Below are positions 50,785-60,713 of a DNA stretch of 64,000 bases, in pieces. The position numbers and the translations under genes were made by a program. The DNA comes from Streptomyces fradiae (lineage in GTDB: Bacteria > Actinomycetota > Actinomycetes > Streptomycetales > Streptomycetaceae), in NCBI RefSeq assembly GCF_041270065.1, contig NZ_CP065958.1, forward strand, positions 4,588,001-4,652,000. Reading direction: 5' to 3'. The notes under the pieces were generated by a model, which made no database searches, was not told the DNA's origin, and saw nothing but the letters and a program-made list of their open reading frames with translations. The first letter of the stretch is position 1. Every line of letters begins with the position of its first letter.

Positions 50785-52071
50785 GTGACCGAGCAGACCC
50801 TCTCCGAGCACAGCGCGGACGTGATCGTCGTCGGGGCCGGCCCGGCCGGTTCGACCACCGCGTACTACCTGGCCAAGGCCGGGCTGGACGTCCTGCTCCT
50901 GGAGAAGACCGCGTTCCCGCGCGAGAAGGTCTGCGGCGACGGGCTCACCCCGCGGGCCACCAAGCAGCTGGTGTCGATGGGCATCGACATCTCCGAAGAG
51001 GCCGGCTGGCTGCGCAACAAGGGCCTGCGGATCATCGGCGGCGGCGTGCGGCTCCAGCTGGACTGGCCGGATCTCGCCTCCTACCCGGACTACGGACTCG
51101 TCCGCAAGCGCGACGACTTCGACGAGATGCTGGCCCGCCAGGCGCAGAAGGCGGGCGCCCGGCTCTACGAGCGCTGCAACGTCGGCGCGCCGGTCATCGA
51201 CGACCGTACGGGCCGGATCACCGGGGTGCACGCCAAGCTCGGCGAGGAGAAGCGCGAGGTCACCTTCCACGCGCCGCTCGTCGTCGCCGCCGACGGCAAC
51301 TCCACCCGCCTCTCCCTCGCGATGGGTCTGCACCGGCGCGAGGACCGGCCGATGGGCGTCGCCGTCCGCACGTACTTCACGACCCCCCGGCACCAGGACG
51401 ACTACCTGGAGTCCTGGCTGGAGCTGTGGGACCGGCGCGGCCCGCAGGACCGGCTGCTTCCCGGCTACGGCTGGATCTTCGGCATGGGCGACGGCACCTC
51501 CAACGTCGGCCTCGGCATCCTCGACTCCTCGAAGGCCTTCCGCGAGCTGGACTGGCGCGAGGTCCTCAAGGCCTGGTGCGCCTCCATGCCGGAGGACTGG
51601 GGCTTCACGCCGGACAACATGACCACGCCGATCCGCGGCGCGGCGCTGCCGATGGCCTTCAACCGGCAGCCGCACTACACCAAGGGCCTGCTGCTCGTCG
51701 GCGATGCCGGCGGTCTGGTCAACCCGTTCAACGGCGAGGGCATCGCCTACGCGATGGAATCCGGCCAGATCGCCGCCGACGTCATCGTCCAGGCCCACGC
51801 CCGCGCCACCCCCGCCCAGCGCGAACTCGCCCTGCGGAACTACCCGCAGATCCTCAAGGACACCTACGGCGGCTACTACACGCTCGGCCGCGCCTTCGTG
51901 AAGCTCATCGGCAACCCGAAGATCATGAAGATCGCGACGCAGCGCGGTCTCACCCACCCGCTGCTCATGAAGTTCACCCTGAAGATGCTGGCCAACCTCA
52001 CCGACCCGACGGGCGGCGACGCCATGGACCGCATCATCAACGGCCTGTCGAAGGTGGCCCCGAAGGCCTGA
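50785..52071 (+). CDS. Geranylgeranyl reductase family protein, MenJ-like menaquinone reductase
   Basis: The 428-residue FAD enzyme has the dinucleotide motif VVGAGPAGSTTAYYLAKAG (about 14-32) and the family motif FPREKVCGDGLTPRA (about 45-59). GDAGGLVNPFNGEGIAYAMESG (about 300-321) closes the FAD site. In mycobacteria the MenJ member saturates a double bond of the menaquinone tail. Lying beside menG and mqnC, this protein very likely makes the partly saturated MK-9(Hn) of Streptomyces (inference). GTG at 50785. The 3' end overlaps the convergent GlxA gene by 35 bases. Confidence 0.88.
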   Translation: MTEQTLSEHSADVIVVGAGPAGSTTAYYLAKAGLDVLLLEKTAFPREKVCGDGLTPRATKQLVSMGIDISEEAGWLRNKGLRIIGGGVRLQLDWPDLASYPDYGLVRKRDDFDEMLARQAQKAGARLYERCNVGAPVIDDRTGRITGVHAKLGEEKREVTFHAPLVVAADGNSTRLSLAMGLHRREDRPMGVAVRTYFTTPRHQDDYLESWLELWDRRGPQDRLLPGYGWIFGMGDGTSNVGLGILDSSKAFRELDWREVLKAWCASMPEDWGFTPDNMTTPIRGAALPMAFNRQPHYTKGLLLVGDAGGLVNPFNGEGIAYAMESGQIAADVIVQAHARATPAQRELALRNYPQILKDTYGGYYTLGRAFVKLIGNPKIMKIATQRGLTHPLLMKFTLKMLANLTDPTGGDAMDRIINGLSKVAPKA

Positions 52072-53050
52072 GCACCGCTCCGGTGAAGCGGGTTCGGTAG
52101 GCGGTCCGGTAGGCGGTCGGGGAGACCCCGACCGCCCGGGTGAAGTGACGGCGCAGATTCGCCGCCGAGCCGAGCCCGCTCGCCTCGCCGATCCGCTCCA
52201 CCGGCAGATCGGTGGACTCCAGGAGCGTCTGCGCCCGCGCCACCCGCTGATCGAGCAGCCACCGCAGCGGCGTGGTGCCGTGCGCCTCGCGTACCCGGCG
52301 GTGGAAGGTCCGCGCGCTCATCCGCGCCCGGCGGGCCAACTCCTGGACCGTCAGCGGCTCGTGGAGGTGCTCCGCGGCCCACTGCAGCGCCGGCCCGAAC
52401 GGGTCCGCCGCCTCCGCCGGCAGCGGCGCCTCGACCAACTGCGGCCGGTCGCCCGCCCGCTGCGCCGGGACGACGAGCCGGCTCGCGAGCGCGCCCGCGA
52501 CCGCCGCGCCCAGGTCCTTCCGTACGAGATGCAGGCACAGGTCCAGGCCGGCGGCGGCGCCCGCGCCGGTGAGCACCGTCCCCTCGTCCGTGAAGAGGAC
52601 GTCGGTGTCGACGGTGACCCGTGGGTGCCGGGCGGCGAGTTCGGCCCCGTACGCGTGATGGAGGGTGGCCCGGCGCCCGTCCAGGAGCCCGGCCGCGGCC
52701 AGCGCGAAGGCGCCGCTGCACATCGACACCATCCGCGCCCCGGCGTCCGCCGCCGCGCTCAGCGCGCCGAGCAGCCCGGCGGACAGCTCCTGGCGGCCCT
52801 CGACCACCGCGTCCGGCACCGACGGCACGATCACGGTGTCCGCGCCCGCGAGGCCGTCCAGGCCGTGGGTGGCGTGCGGGGCGGGGCCGCCGCAGACCCG
52901 GAGTTCGTACCAGGGGTCGGCCAGATCCGTGTGCGGCATCCCGAACACCATGCCCACGGTGGAGAGTTCGTACAGGTCGTACGGGGAGACGCGGCCCTGC
53001 TCGTCGGGTACGAGGGCGACGGCGACGACTCCGGTGCCGGTTGCCTTCAT
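52037..53050 (-). CDS. GlxA-type transcriptional regulator (DJ-1/PfpI + AraC domains)
   Basis: The 337-residue regulator has an N-terminal DJ-1-like domain (about 1-190, MCSGAFALAAAGLLDGRRATLHHAYG around the elbow Cys) and a C-terminal AraC HTH pair (about 230-320). The HTH spans VQELARRARMSARTFHRRVREAHGTTPLRWLLDQR. It is paralogous to the protein at 21766. It is divergent from the imine-reductase-like gene, which it probably regulates. ATG at 53048-53050. Confidence 0.88.
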   Translation of the reverse strand: MKATGTGVVAVALVPDEQGRVSPYDLYELSTVGMVFGMPHTDLADPWYELRVCGGPAPHATHGLDGLAGADTVIVPSVPDAVVEGRQELSAGLLGALSAAADAGARMVSMCSGAFALAAAGLLDGRRATLHHAYGAELAARHPRVTVDTDVLFTDEGTVLTGAGAAAGLDLCLHLVRKDLGAAVAGALASRLVVPAQRAGDRPQLVEAPLPAEAADPFGPALQWAAEHLHEPLTVQELARRARMSARTFHRRVREAHGTTPLRWLLDQRVARAQTLLESTDLPVERIGEASGLGSAANLRRHFTRAVGVSPTAYRTAYRTRFTGAVLRPSGPPSTGR

Positions 53051-53134
53051 GCCGGCGAGCCTATGGCAGGAATCGTGCGCCGGGCGTCAGTCCTGCTCCT
53101 GTCGGCGGGATCCGGCCACTGCGAGCGTGGAGCC

Positions 53135-54046
53135 ATGACCACCACGAACACCCACAGCAACCACGGCAACCACAGCAACGCCGGCGACAAGCAGAACGTC
53201 ACCGTCATCGGGCTCGGCCGGATGGGCACGGCCCTCGCCGCCGCCTTCCTTGACGCCGGGCACCCCACCACCGTCTTCAACCGCAGCCCCGGGAAGGCCG
53301 AACCCCTCGTCGCCCGCGGCGCCCGCCGGGCCGCGACCGTCGCCGAGGCGGTCGCGGCGAGCGAGCTCGTCGTGGTCTGCGTCCTCGACTACCCCGCCGT
53401 ACGCGCCCTGCTCGACCCGGTCGCCGCCGCACTGCGCGGCAAGACGCTGGTCAACCTCACCTCGGGCTCGCCCGAGCAGGCCCGCGCCGAGGCCGAGTGG
53501 GCCGCCGGGCACGGCATCGGCTACCTCGACGGCGGCGTCATGACCACCCCGCCCGGCATCGGCGACAGCGCCAACATGATCCTGTACGCGGGCGCCCCGG
53601 AGCTCCTCGCCACCCACCGCCCGGCGCTCGCCGTCCTCGGCGACCCGGTCGACCTGGGCCCGGACGCGGGGCTCGCCTCGCTGTACGACGCGGGGCTGCT
53701 CGGCCTGATGTGGTCGGTCTTCGGCGGCTGGCTGCACGCCACCGCGCTCACCGGCGCAGACGGGGTGCGGGCCGAGGACTTCACGGCGATCGCGGTGCGC
53801 TGGCTGCGTACGGTCGCATGGTTCCTCACCTCGTACGCCGGCCAGATCGACGCGGGGGAGTACCCGGGCGACGACGCGACCCTCGACATCCAGGCCGTCG
53901 CCATTGGACACCTGCTGCACGCGGCCGAGGCCCGCGGCGTGGACAACCGGCTGCCGGAACTGCACCTGGCGATGATGAAGGACGCGGTGGCGGCCGGGCA
54001 CGGCGCCGACTCGTACGCCCGGATCATCGAGGCATTCCGGAAGTAG
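53135..54046 (+). CDS. NAD(P)-dependent imine reductase-like oxidoreductase
   Basis: The 303-residue member of the 6-phosphogluconate/beta-hydroxyacid dehydrogenase superfamily has a cofactor motif VIGLGRMGTALAAAFLDAG (about 24-42) with NRS after strand 2 (NADP preference). The C-terminal IDAGEYPGDDATLDIQ block is typical of imine reductases. A His/Asn-rich 18-residue leader is unusual. Physiological substrates of these Streptomyces enzymes are mostly unknown. ATG with GGAG nearby; followed by a strong terminator. Confidence 0.85.
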   Translation: MTTTNTHSNHGNHSNAGDKQNVTVIGLGRMGTALAAAFLDAGHPTTVFNRSPGKAEPLVARGARRAATVAEAVAASELVVVCVLDYPAVRALLDPVAAALRGKTLVNLTSGSPEQARAEAEWAAGHGIGYLDGGVMTTPPGIGDSANMILYAGAPELLATHRPALAVLGDPVDLGPDAGLASLYDAGLLGLMWSVFGGWLHATALTGADGVRAEDFTAIAVRWLRTVAWFLTSYAGQIDAGEYPGDDATLDIQAVAIGHLLHAAEARGVDNRLPELHLAMMKDAVAAGHGADSYARIIEAFRK

Positions 54047-54069
54047 CACCCATAAGGGTTCATACGGCG

Positions 54070-54104
54070 AAGGGCCGTCGCTCCCCCGAGGAGTGACGGC
54101 CCTT
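54070..54104. terminator. Bidirectional hairpin terminator
   Basis: AAGGGCCGTC (54070-54079) pairs with GACGGCCCTT (54095-54104), extended inward by CTCC/GGAG. It lies between the convergent imine-reductase-like and NlpC/P60 genes. Confidence 0.75.
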
Positions 54105-54128
54105 CCGCGTGACTGCGTACGGGTGCGA

Positions 54129-54959
54129 TCAGAGGATGCGCACGGCGCCCGACGGCGGGTCCCAGTCCAGGTCGCGCTCGACGACACCGGTCGACGGGTT
54201 CTGCGCGCCGACGTACTTGCCGCCGCCGACGTAGATCGCGACGTGGTACGAGCCGCTGCGCGAGCCCCAGTAGAGGATGTCGCCCGGCTGCAGGTTGCTC
54301 AGGGAGACCGACGTGCCCATGCTCGACTGGTCGTACGAGATGCGCGGCAGGTCGATGCCGGCCTGGCGGTAGGCGGCCTGGACGAGGCCGGAGCAGTCCC
54401 AGGAGTTGGGGCCGGTGCCGCCGGAGACGTAGGCGTCGCCGACCTGGGCCTTGGCGAAGGCCACGATCGCGGCGGCGGAGCCGGTGGCGACCTGCGAGCT
54501 GCTGGAGGAGCTGCCCACGGAGTCCGAGGAGGACGACGACGACTTTGCTGAGAGCGTGGTGCGGGCCGAGGCGCGGGAAGCGCGCTCCTGGGCCTCGGCG
54601 CGGGCCTTCTCGGCCTTCTCCGCCTCGGCCTTGCGGTCGGCCTCCGCCTTGGCCTTCTTGGCGTCCTTGGCGGCCTTCTTCAGCGCCGCGTCCTCCTGGG
54701 CTGCGAGGCTCTGGTCCAGCGCCTCCTGCTGGCTCGCCTCGGCGGAGGCGGAGACGGCGCTGGCGAGGTCGGCGTCGAGGGAGCCCAGGGTGGGCATCTC
54801 GAGGGTCTTCTCGGTCAGCGGCTCGGCGTTCGCGGGGCCGGCGGCACCGGCCACCGCGATGGTGCTGAGGACGCCACCGGCAACTCCGGCGCGGAGCGCG
54901 AGCTTCGAGGCGCTCTGGCGGGGCTTCCGGTGGCTACGTATGGGAGCGGTCTGGGACAT
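54129..54959 (-). CDS. Secreted NlpC/P60 cell-wall endopeptidase
   Basis: The 276-residue exported peptidoglycan hydrolase has a long N-terminal signal region (about 1-46), then an Ala/Lys/Glu-rich coiled coil (about 60-135). A Ser-rich linker (about 137-160) and a C-terminal NlpC/P60 domain (about 165-276) follow. The catalytic Cys is in SWDCSGLV and the His in SYHVAIYVG. It cleaves stem peptides during growth or spore development. ATG at 54957-54959 has no Shine-Dalgarno. An inverted repeat abuts it (54960-54992). Upstream in-frame codons lie in the leader and are rejected. Divergent from nuoA. Confidence 0.9.
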   Translation of the reverse strand: MSQTAPIRSHRKPRQSASKLALRAGVAGGVLSTIAVAGAAGPANAEPLTEKTLEMPTLGSLDADLASAVSASAEASQQEALDQSLAAQEDAALKKAAKDAKKAKAEADRKAEAEKAEKARAEAQERASRASARTTLSAKSSSSSSDSVGSSSSSSQVATGSAAAIVAFAKAQVGDAYVSGGTGPNSWDCSGLVQAAYRQAGIDLPRISYDQSSMGTSVSLSNLQPGDILYWGSRSGSYHVAIYVGGGKYVGAQNPSTGVVERDLDWDPPSGAVRIL

Positions 54960-54992
54960 GGGAACAACCGCTATCAGGGCTTCAGGGTTCCC
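54960..54992 (-). promoter_or_regulatory. Inverted repeat abutting the NlpC/P60 start codon
   Basis: In the mRNA, GGGAAC (minus strand 54992-54987) can pair with GTTCCC (54965-54960) directly before the ATG, with further possible pairs inside. With no ribosome site present, it could control initiation. Confidence 0.4.
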
Positions 54993-55499
54993 TTCAAGAA
55001 ACGTGGGTTGCGCCACAGTTACGTTCGGAACCGCCGAATCCGCTTCTTGTGCGCCCTTATTGACGCCGTAACGGGCAAATCGGGCGCGGCTCATTGGGGC
55101 CTTGATCACGGGTTTTCGAGGAAAGGTCCGAATTGCCCGCCGCTTACCACCTCTTCACGTCCATGGCCAAGCCCCGTTCTTCCGGCGGGCGGGATGGTGT
55201 GGCACAGGTCACATTCGGGTCGCGGTCCCGCTCGTGAACGCGTGCACGTGTCCACCCGCGTCCGCGCGACCCCTCGACCGGGCGATGGCCGGATCCTTTA
55301 TCACCCCCACGCGTTCCATCGCCAATTTGCTTGTAGGCCCCAACGCTTGATAGTGCAACACCCCCTCCGACCAGCGATTTCCGGTGCGGATGTCACATCT
55401 GGTGATCACCTGGGCGCTTCGAGTGGCAAGATCACCGCTCATCCGACTTCATGATCGTTCGTCAGGTGGTGGAGATCACAAAGTCCTTGGCGTACCCCG
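54993..55499. other. Long divergent regulatory region between NlpC/P60 and nuo genes
   Basis: About 500 bases without a supported gene, noticeably less GC-rich than the coding DNA. It holds the NlpC/P60 leader and a TCAC-N5-GTGA palindrome (55393-55405) with the arms of a BldD box. An overlapping GGTGATCACC (55401-55410) and further GATCAC motifs follow. I looked for the c-di-AMP (ydaO) riboswitch often found before such hydrolase genes and did not recognise its conserved core. A 77-codon leftward frame (55209-55442) has no ribosome site and is unlikely to be real. Confidence 0.5.
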
Positions 55500-55525
55500 T
55501 GTCGCAGATCACAGAGGGGCGGGCT

Positions 55526-55531
55526 TAAGAT
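55526..55531 (+). promoter_or_regulatory. Candidate -10 element of the nuo operon
   Basis: TAAGAT in an otherwise GC-rich stretch, about 120 bases before nuoA and 17 bases before the Rex-type operator. The matching -35 is poor. Confidence 0.45.
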
Positions 55532-55547
55532 ACGCGGACGTCGGGCT

Positions 55548-55563
55548 TGTGAACTGCCTCACA
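55548..55563. promoter_or_regulatory. Rex-type redox operator upstream of nuoA
   Basis: TGTGA-ACTGCC-TCACA matches the Rex operator pattern TGTGA-N6-TCACA perfectly in its arms. In S. coelicolor the NADH/NAD+ sensor Rex is known to control nuo. The site lies just downstream of the candidate -10, where binding would block transcription when NAD+ is high. Confidence 0.7.
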
Positions 55564-55651
55564 TGGGAGCGATCTTCAGCGACTCGGTGAGGACCTCGCG
55601 GATCCGACGGTGCGGTCCAACGGTCAAGGACGACTGGAAGGAGCGAGGAGC

Positions 55652-56011
55652 GTGAATGCGTACGCGCCCATCCTCGTGCTCGGTGCCCTGGGAGCGGGGT
55701 TTGCGATCTTCTCCGTGGTCATGGCCACGCTTATCGGGCCAAAGAGGTACAACCGGGCAAAACTTGAGGCGTACGAGTGCGGCATCGAGCCCACCCCGAC
55801 GCCGGCCGGGGGCGGTCGCTTCCCGATCAAGTACTACCTGACGGCGATGCTCTTCATCGTCTTCGACATCGAGATCGTCTTCCTCTACCCCTGGGCCGTC
55901 ACCTTCGACGCCCTGGGGCTTTTCGGGCTCGTGGAGATGCTGCTCTTCGTGCTCACCGTCTTCGTCGCCTACGCGTACGTGTGGCGGCGCGGCGGCCTGG
56001 AATGGGACTGA
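55652..56011 (+). CDS. nuoA: NADH-quinone oxidoreductase subunit A
   Basis: The 119-residue membrane subunit of complex I has three helices (about 5-28, 62-82 and 88-112). The conserved YECGIEPT loop and KYYLTAMLFIVFDIEIVFLYPWA are intact. GTG at 55652 behind GGAG repeats. First gene of the operon, 17 bases before nuoB. Confidence 0.96.
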   Translation: MNAYAPILVLGALGAGFAIFSVVMATLIGPKRYNRAKLEAYECGIEPTPTPAGGGRFPIKYYLTAMLFIVFDIEIVFLYPWAVTFDALGLFGLVEMLLFVLTVFVAYAYVWRRGGLEWD

Positions 56012-56028
56012 GGGGCTGAGGGGTACCC

Positions 56029-56583
56029 ATGGGACTCGAAGAGAAGCTGCCGAGCGGTTTTCTGCTGACGACCGTCGAACAGGCCGCGGGCTGGGTCCGG
56101 AAGGCCTCCGTCTTCCCCGCGACCTTCGGCCTCGCCTGCTGTGCCATCGAGATGATGACGACCGGCGCCGGCCGCTACGACCTGGCGCGGTTCGGCATGG
56201 AGGTCTTCCGCGGCTCGCCGCGCCAGGCCGATCTGATGATCGTGGCCGGCCGGGTGAGTCAGAAGATGGCGCCCGTCCTGCGGCAGGTCTACGACCAGAT
56301 GCCGAACCCCAAGTGGGTCATCTCGATGGGCGTTTGCGCCTCGTCGGGCGGAATGTTCAACAATTACGCCATTGTGCAGGGTGTGGACCACATCGTCCCG
56401 GTCGACATCTATCTGCCCGGTTGTCCGCCCCGCCCCGAGATGCTGATGGACGCGATCCTCAAGCTCCACCAGAAGATCCAGGGCTCCAAGCTCGGCGTGA
56501 ACGCGAAGGAAGCGGCCCGCGAGGCGGAGGAGGCGGCGCTCAAGGCGCTGCCGACCATTGAGATGAAGGGTCTGCTCCGGTGA
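56029..56583 (+). CDS. nuoB: NADH-quinone oxidoreductase subunit B
   Basis: The 184-residue peripheral-arm subunit carries cluster N2. Cysteine ligands are visible in [10 protein letters not shown] (tandem Cys), [20 protein letters not shown] and [12 protein letters not shown]. The C-terminal roughly 30 residues ([16 protein letters not shown]…) form an extra helix. Its stop overlaps nuoC (GTGA). Confidence 0.97.
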   Translation: MGLEEKLPSGFLLTTVEQAAGWVRKASVFPATFGLACCAIEMMTTGAGRYDLARFGMEVFRGSPRQADLMIVAGRVSQKMAPVLRQVYDQMPNPKWVISMGVCASSGGMFNNYAIVQGVDHIVPVDIYLPGCPPRPEMLMDAILKLHQKIQGSKLGVNAKEAAREAEEAALKALPTIEMKGLLR

Positions 56584-57311
56584 GCGACGAGACACCGAAC
56601 CCCGAGAAGGAGCTCAGCGCGCAGAACCTGCCGGGCCAGCGCGGGGAGCACGGCGAGGAGGTCCGCGTCCAGCGCGGCATGTTCGGCGCCAACAACGGCG
56701 GCGACACCTCCGGCTACGGCGGCCTGGTCCGCTCGATCCGGCTCCCCGGCGAGGCCACCCGCCCGTACGGCGGCTGGTTCGACGAGGTCGCCGACGAGCT
56801 GGAGGGCGCCCTGGAGGAGCAGGGCCTGGTCCCCGGGAACGCCATCGAGAAGACCGTCGTCGACCGCGGCGAGCTCACCTTCCACATCGCGCGCGAGCAC
56901 CTCGTCCGGGTCGCCCGCACCCTGCGCGACGACCCCGCCCTGCGCTTCGAGCTCTGCACGGGCGTCTCCGGGGTCCACTACCTGGGCGACAAGGGACGCG
57001 AGCTGCACGCGGTCTACCACCTGCGCTCGCTCACCCACGGCCGGCTGATCCGCCTGGAGGTCTCGGCGCCCGACGCCGAACCGCGCATCCCGTCGCTCGT
57101 CGCGGTCTACCCGACCAACGACTGGCACGAGCGCGAGACCTACGACTTCTTCGGCATCGTCTTCGACGGCCACCCCGCCCTCACCCGGATCATGATGCCG
57201 GACGACTGGCAGGGCCACCCGCAGCGCAAGGACTACCCCCTCGGCGGCATCGCCGTCGAGTACAAGGGCGCCCAGATCCCGGCTCCGGACCAGCGGAGGT
57301 CGTACTCGTGA
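56580..57311 (+). CDS. nuoC: NADH-quinone oxidoreductase subunit C
   Basis: The 243-residue 30-kDa subunit has the family signature [42 protein letters not shown] at about 181-222. An acidic/Gly-rich N-terminal extension of about 60 residues is typical of actinobacteria. GTG overlaps the nuoB stop; the stop overlaps nuoD. Confidence 0.96.
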   Translation: MSDETPNPEKELSAQNLPGQRGEHGEEVRVQRGMFGANNGGDTSGYGGLVRSIRLPGEATRPYGGWFDEVADELEGALEEQGLVPGNAIEKTVVDRGELTFHIAREHLVRVARTLRDDPALRFELCTGVSGVHYLGDKGRELHAVYHLRSLTHGRLIRLEVSAPDAEPRIPSLVAVYPTNDWHERETYDFFGIVFDGHPALTRIMMPDDWQGHPQRKDYPLGGIAVEYKGAQIPAPDQRRSYS

Positions 57312-58627
57312 ACACCGCTTCGAACCCCCGCGAAACGACCGAGGGCAGCGTCTACACGGTCACCGGCGGCGACTGGGACGAGGTCGTCCGGTCCGCCGCC
57401 AAGGCCGACGACGAGCGCATCGTCGTCAACATGGGCCCCCAGCACCCGTCCACCCACGGCGTGCTCCGGCTCATCCTGGAGATCGACGGCGAGACCGTCA
57501 CCGAGGCCCGCTGCGGCATCGGCTACCTCCACACCGGCATCGAGAAGAACGCCGAGTTCCGCACCTGGACGCAGGGCACCACCCTCGTCACGCGCATGGA
57601 CTACCTCACCTCGTTCTACAACGAGACGGCGTACTGCCTCGGCGTGGAGAAGCTGCTCGGCATCACCGACGACATCCCGGACCGGGCGAGCGTCATCCGG
57701 GTGCTCCTCATGGAGCTCAACCGGCTCTCCTCGCACCTGGTCGCCATCGCCACCGGCGGCATGGAGCTCGGCGCCACCACGATCATGATCTACGGCTTTC
57801 GGGACCGCGAGATGATCCTGGACCTGTACGAGCTGATCACCGGCCTGCGCATGAACCACGCGTTCATCCGCCCCGGCGGCCTCGCCCAGGACCTCCCGCC
57901 GGGCGCCGTCGACGCCGTGCGCGAGTTCGTGAAGACCATGAAGAAGAACCTGCCGGAGTACGACAAGCTCGCCACCGGCAACCCCATCTTCAAGGCCCGC
58001 ATGCAGGACGTCGGCTACCTCGACCTCACCGGCTGCATGGCGCTCGGCGCCACCGGGCCGATCCTGCGCTCCGCGGGCCTCCCGCACGACCTGCGCAAGA
58101 CCGACCCGTACTGCGGCTACGAGAACTACGACTTCGAGATCCCGACCGCCGACAGCTGCGACGCCTACGGGCGCTTCCTCGTCCGCCTGGAGGAGATGCG
58201 CCAGTCGCTGCGGATCGTCGAGCAGTGCCTGGACCGCCTGGCGCCCGGCCCGGTCATGGTCGGCGACAAGAAGATCGCCTGGCCCGCCCAGCTGGCCCTC
58301 GGCCCCGACGGCCTCGGCAACTCCCTCGACCACATCAAGAAGATCATGGGCACCTCCATGGAGGCCCTGATCCACCACTTCAAGCTGGTCACCGAGGGCT
58401 TCCGGGTTCCGGCCGGGCAGGCGTACGCGGCCGTCGAATCGCCCAAGGGCGAACTCGGCGTCCATGTCGTCTCCGACGGCGGCACGCGTCCGTACCGGGT
58501 CCACTTCCGTGATCCGTCGTTCACCAACCTGCAGGCCATGGCCGCGATGTGCGAAGGCGGCCAGGTCGCCGACGTCATCGTCGCCGTCGCCTCCATCGAC
58601 CCCGTGATGGGAGGCGTCGACCGATGA
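57308..58627 (+). CDS. nuoD: NADH-quinone oxidoreductase subunit D
   Basis: The 439-residue 49-kDa subunit forms the quinone pocket with Nuo[16 protein letters not shown] (about 41-55) carries the quinone-site His, and [12 protein letters not shown] and DYLTSFYNE follow. The conserved Asp/His positions of the family appear intact. GTG and stop codons overlap both neighbours. Confidence 0.97.
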   Translation: MNTASNPRETTEGSVYTVTGGDWDEVVRSAAKADDERIVVNMGPQHPSTHGVLRLILEIDGETVTEARCGIGYLHTGIEKNAEFRTWTQGTTLVTRMDYLTSFYNETAYCLGVEKLLGITDDIPDRASVIRVLLMELNRLSSHLVAIATGGMELGATTIMIYGFRDREMILDLYELITGLRMNHAFIRPGGLAQDLPPGAVDAVREFVKTMKKNLPEYDKLATGNPIFKARMQDVGYLDLTGCMALGATGPILRSAGLPHDLRKTDPYCGYENYDFEIPTADSCDAYGRFLVRLEEMRQSLRIVEQCLDRLAPGPVMVGDKKIAWPAQLALGPDGLGNSLDHIKKIMGTSMEALIHHFKLVTEGFRVPAGQAYAAVESPKGELGVHVVSDGGTRPYRVHFRDPSFTNLQAMAAMCEGGQVADVIVAVASIDPVMGGVDR

Positions 58628-59364
58628 CGGAGAACGTCAGTCTCGGGATGCCCCAGCTGCCCGCCCCCGAGTACCCGGCCGAGGTCCGCGCCCGCCTGGA
58701 GGAGGACGCGAAGGCGATCATCGCCCGCTACCCGGGGTCCCGCTCCGCGCTCCTGCCGATGCTGCACCTCGTGCAGTCGGAGGAGGGCCATGTGACCCGT
58801 ACGGGCATGCGGTTCTGCGCCGACATGCTGGACCTCACCACGGCCGAGGTCACCGCCGTCGCCACCTTCTACACCATGTACCGGCGCAAGCCGTCCGGCG
58901 ACTACCAGGTCGGCGTCTGCACCAACACGCTCTGCGCGGTCATGGGCGGCGACGCCATCTTCGAGGAGCTCAAGGAGCACCTCGGGGTCGGCAACGACGA
59001 GACGACCGAGGACGGCAAGGTCACCCTCGAACACATCGAGTGCAACGCGGCCTGCGACTTCGCGCCCGTCGTGATGGTCAACTGGGAGTTCTTCGACAAC
59101 CAGACGCCCGAGTCCGCCAAGCGGCTCGTCGACGACCTGATCGCCGGGCGGCCCGTCTCGCCCACCCGCGGCGCGCCCCTGTGCACCTTCAAGGAGACCG
59201 CCCGCATCCTGGCCGGCTTCCCCGACGAGCGCGAAGGCGCCGTCGAGGCCACCGGCGGCGCCGGACCGGCCTCCCTGGTCGGCCTGCGCCTCGCCAAGGG
59301 CGAGGCCCCGCACACCCGAATCGTCCACCCCCGCGGCGAGGCAGCCAGTGAGGAGGGAGAGTGA
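58624..59364 (+). CDS. nuoE: NADH-quinone oxidoreductase subunit E
   Basis: The 246-residue 24-kDa thioredoxin-like subunit carries a [2Fe-2S] cluster, with ligands in CTNTLC and [12 protein letters not shown] (about 99-104 and 139-150). The roughly 60-residue C-terminal tail ([19 protein letters not shown]…) is longer than in E. coli. ATG overlaps the nuoD stop (ATGA). A weak palindrome-free junction leads straight into nuoF. Confidence 0.96.
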   Translation: MTENVSLGMPQLPAPEYPAEVRARLEEDAKAIIARYPGSRSALLPMLHLVQSEEGHVTRTGMRFCADMLDLTTAEVTAVATFYTMYRRKPSGDYQVGVCTNTLCAVMGGDAIFEELKEHLGVGNDETTEDGKVTLEHIECNAACDFAPVVMVNWEFFDNQTPESAKRLVDDLIAGRPVSPTRGAPLCTFKETARILAGFPDEREGAVEATGGAGPASLVGLRLAKGEAPHTRIVHPRGEAASEEGE

Positions 59365-60713
59365 TGACGTTGGCGGCCGAGATCAACAACAGCAGCCCCG
59401 AGAAACTGCTCTCACCCGTCCTGTCGGCCTTCTGGGACCAGCCGAACTCCTGGACCCTGGAGACCTACCGCCGGCACGAGGGCTACGAGGGCCTGCGCAA
59501 GGCCCTCGCGATGTCGCCCGACGACCTCATCGCGTACGTCAAGGACTCCGGTCTGCGCGGACGCGGCGGCGCCGGCTTCCCGACGGGTATGAAGTGGCAG
59601 TTCATCCCGCAGGGCGACGGCAAGCCGCACTACCTCGTCGTCAACGCCGACGAGTCCGAGCCGGGCACCTGCAAGGACATCCCGCTGCTCTTCGCCAACC
59701 CGCACTCGCTCATCGAGGGCATCGTGATCGCCTGCTACGCGATCCGCTCCAGCCACGCCTTCATCTATCTGCGCGGCGAGGTCGTCCCCGTACTGCGCCG
59801 CCTGCACGAGGCCGTGCGGGAGGCGTACGAGGCGGGCTACCTCGGCAAGAACATCCAGGGCAGCGGCCTGGACGTCGAGCTCACCGTGCACGCGGGCGCC
59901 GGCGCGTACATCTGCGGTGAGGAGACCGCGCTGCTCGACTCGCTCGAAGGGCGCCGCGGCCAGCCCCGGCTGCGACCCCCCTTCCCCGCGGTCGCCGGTC
60001 TGTACGCGTGCCCCACTGTGGTGAACAACGTCGAATCCATCGCCTCGGTTCCCGCGATCCTGAACCGCGGCAAGGACTGGTTCACCTCGATGGGCAGCGA
60101 GAAGTCCCCGGGCTTCACGCTCTACTCGCTCAGCGGCCACGTCGCCTCGCCCGGCCAGTACGAGGCCCCGCTCGGCATCACCCTGCGCCAGCTGCTCGAC
60201 ATGAGCGGCGGGATGCGGCCCGGGCACCGGCTGAAGTTCTGGACCCCGGGCGGCTCGTCCACCCCGATGTTCACCGACGAGCACCTCGACGTCCCGCTCG
60301 ACTACGAGGGCGTCGGCGCCGCCGGCTCCATGCTCGGCACCAAGGCGCTGCAGTGCTTCGACGAGACCACCTGCGTGGTCCGCGCCGTCACCCGCTGGAC
60401 CGAGTTCTACGCCCACGAGTCCTGCGGCAAGTGCACGCCCTGCCGCGAAGGCACCTACTGGCTGGTCCAGTTGCTCCGCGACATCGAGGCCGGCAAGGGC
60501 GTCATGGCCGACCTCGACAAGCTGAACGACATCGCCGACAACATCAACGGCAAGTCCTTCTGCGCCCTCGGCGACGGCGCCGCCTCGCCGATCTTCTCCT
60601 CGCTCAAGTACTTCCGCGAGGAGTACGAGCAGCACATCACGGGCAAGGGCTGCCCCTTCGACCCCGCCAAGTCCACCGCCTGGGCGGACAAGCACCGGGA
60701 GGTGAACGCATGA
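59364..60713 (+). CDS. nuoF: NADH-quinone oxidoreductase subunit F
   Basis: The roughly 449-residue 51-kDa subunit binds NADH and FMN. Its motifs are [16 protein letters not shown], the glycine-rich [20 protein letters not shown] and the [4Fe-4S] motif [15 protein letters not shown] (about 350-364). The start is GTG-ATG in tandem (59361/59364); the ATG has the better distance to AGGAGGGAGA. Confidence 0.96.
   Translation: MTLAAEINNSSPEKLLSPVLSAFWDQPNSWTLETYRRHEGYEGLRKALAMSPDDLIAYVKDSGLRGRGGAGFPTGMKWQFIPQGDGKPHYLVVNADESEPGTCKDIPLLFANPHSLIEGIVIACYAIRSSHAFIYLRGEVVPVLRRLHEAVREAYEAGYLGKNIQGSGLDVELTVHAGAGAYICGEETALLDSLEGRRGQPRLRPPFPAVAGLYACPTVVNNVESIASVPAILNRGKDWFTSMGSEKSPGFTLYSLSGHVASPGQYEAPLGITLRQLLDMSGGMRPGHRLKFWTPGGSSTPMFTDEHLDVPLDYEGVGAAGSMLGTKALQCFDETTCVVRAVTRWTEFYAHESCGKCTPCREGTYWLVQLLRDIEAGKGVMADLDKLNDIADNINGKSFCALGDGAASPIFSSLKYFREEYEQHITGKGCPFDPAKSTAWADKHREVNA

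Noticed and set aside
54993..55400. c-di-AMP (ydaO) riboswitch before the NlpC/P60 gene
   Set aside because: Often present upstream of such genes in actinobacteria, but I could not find the conserved core on the minus strand; a covariance-model search would settle it.
55209..55442. A 77-codon leftward frame in the nuo/NlpC gap
   Set aside because: No ribosome site, no recognisable domain, and it overlaps the likely promoter elements.
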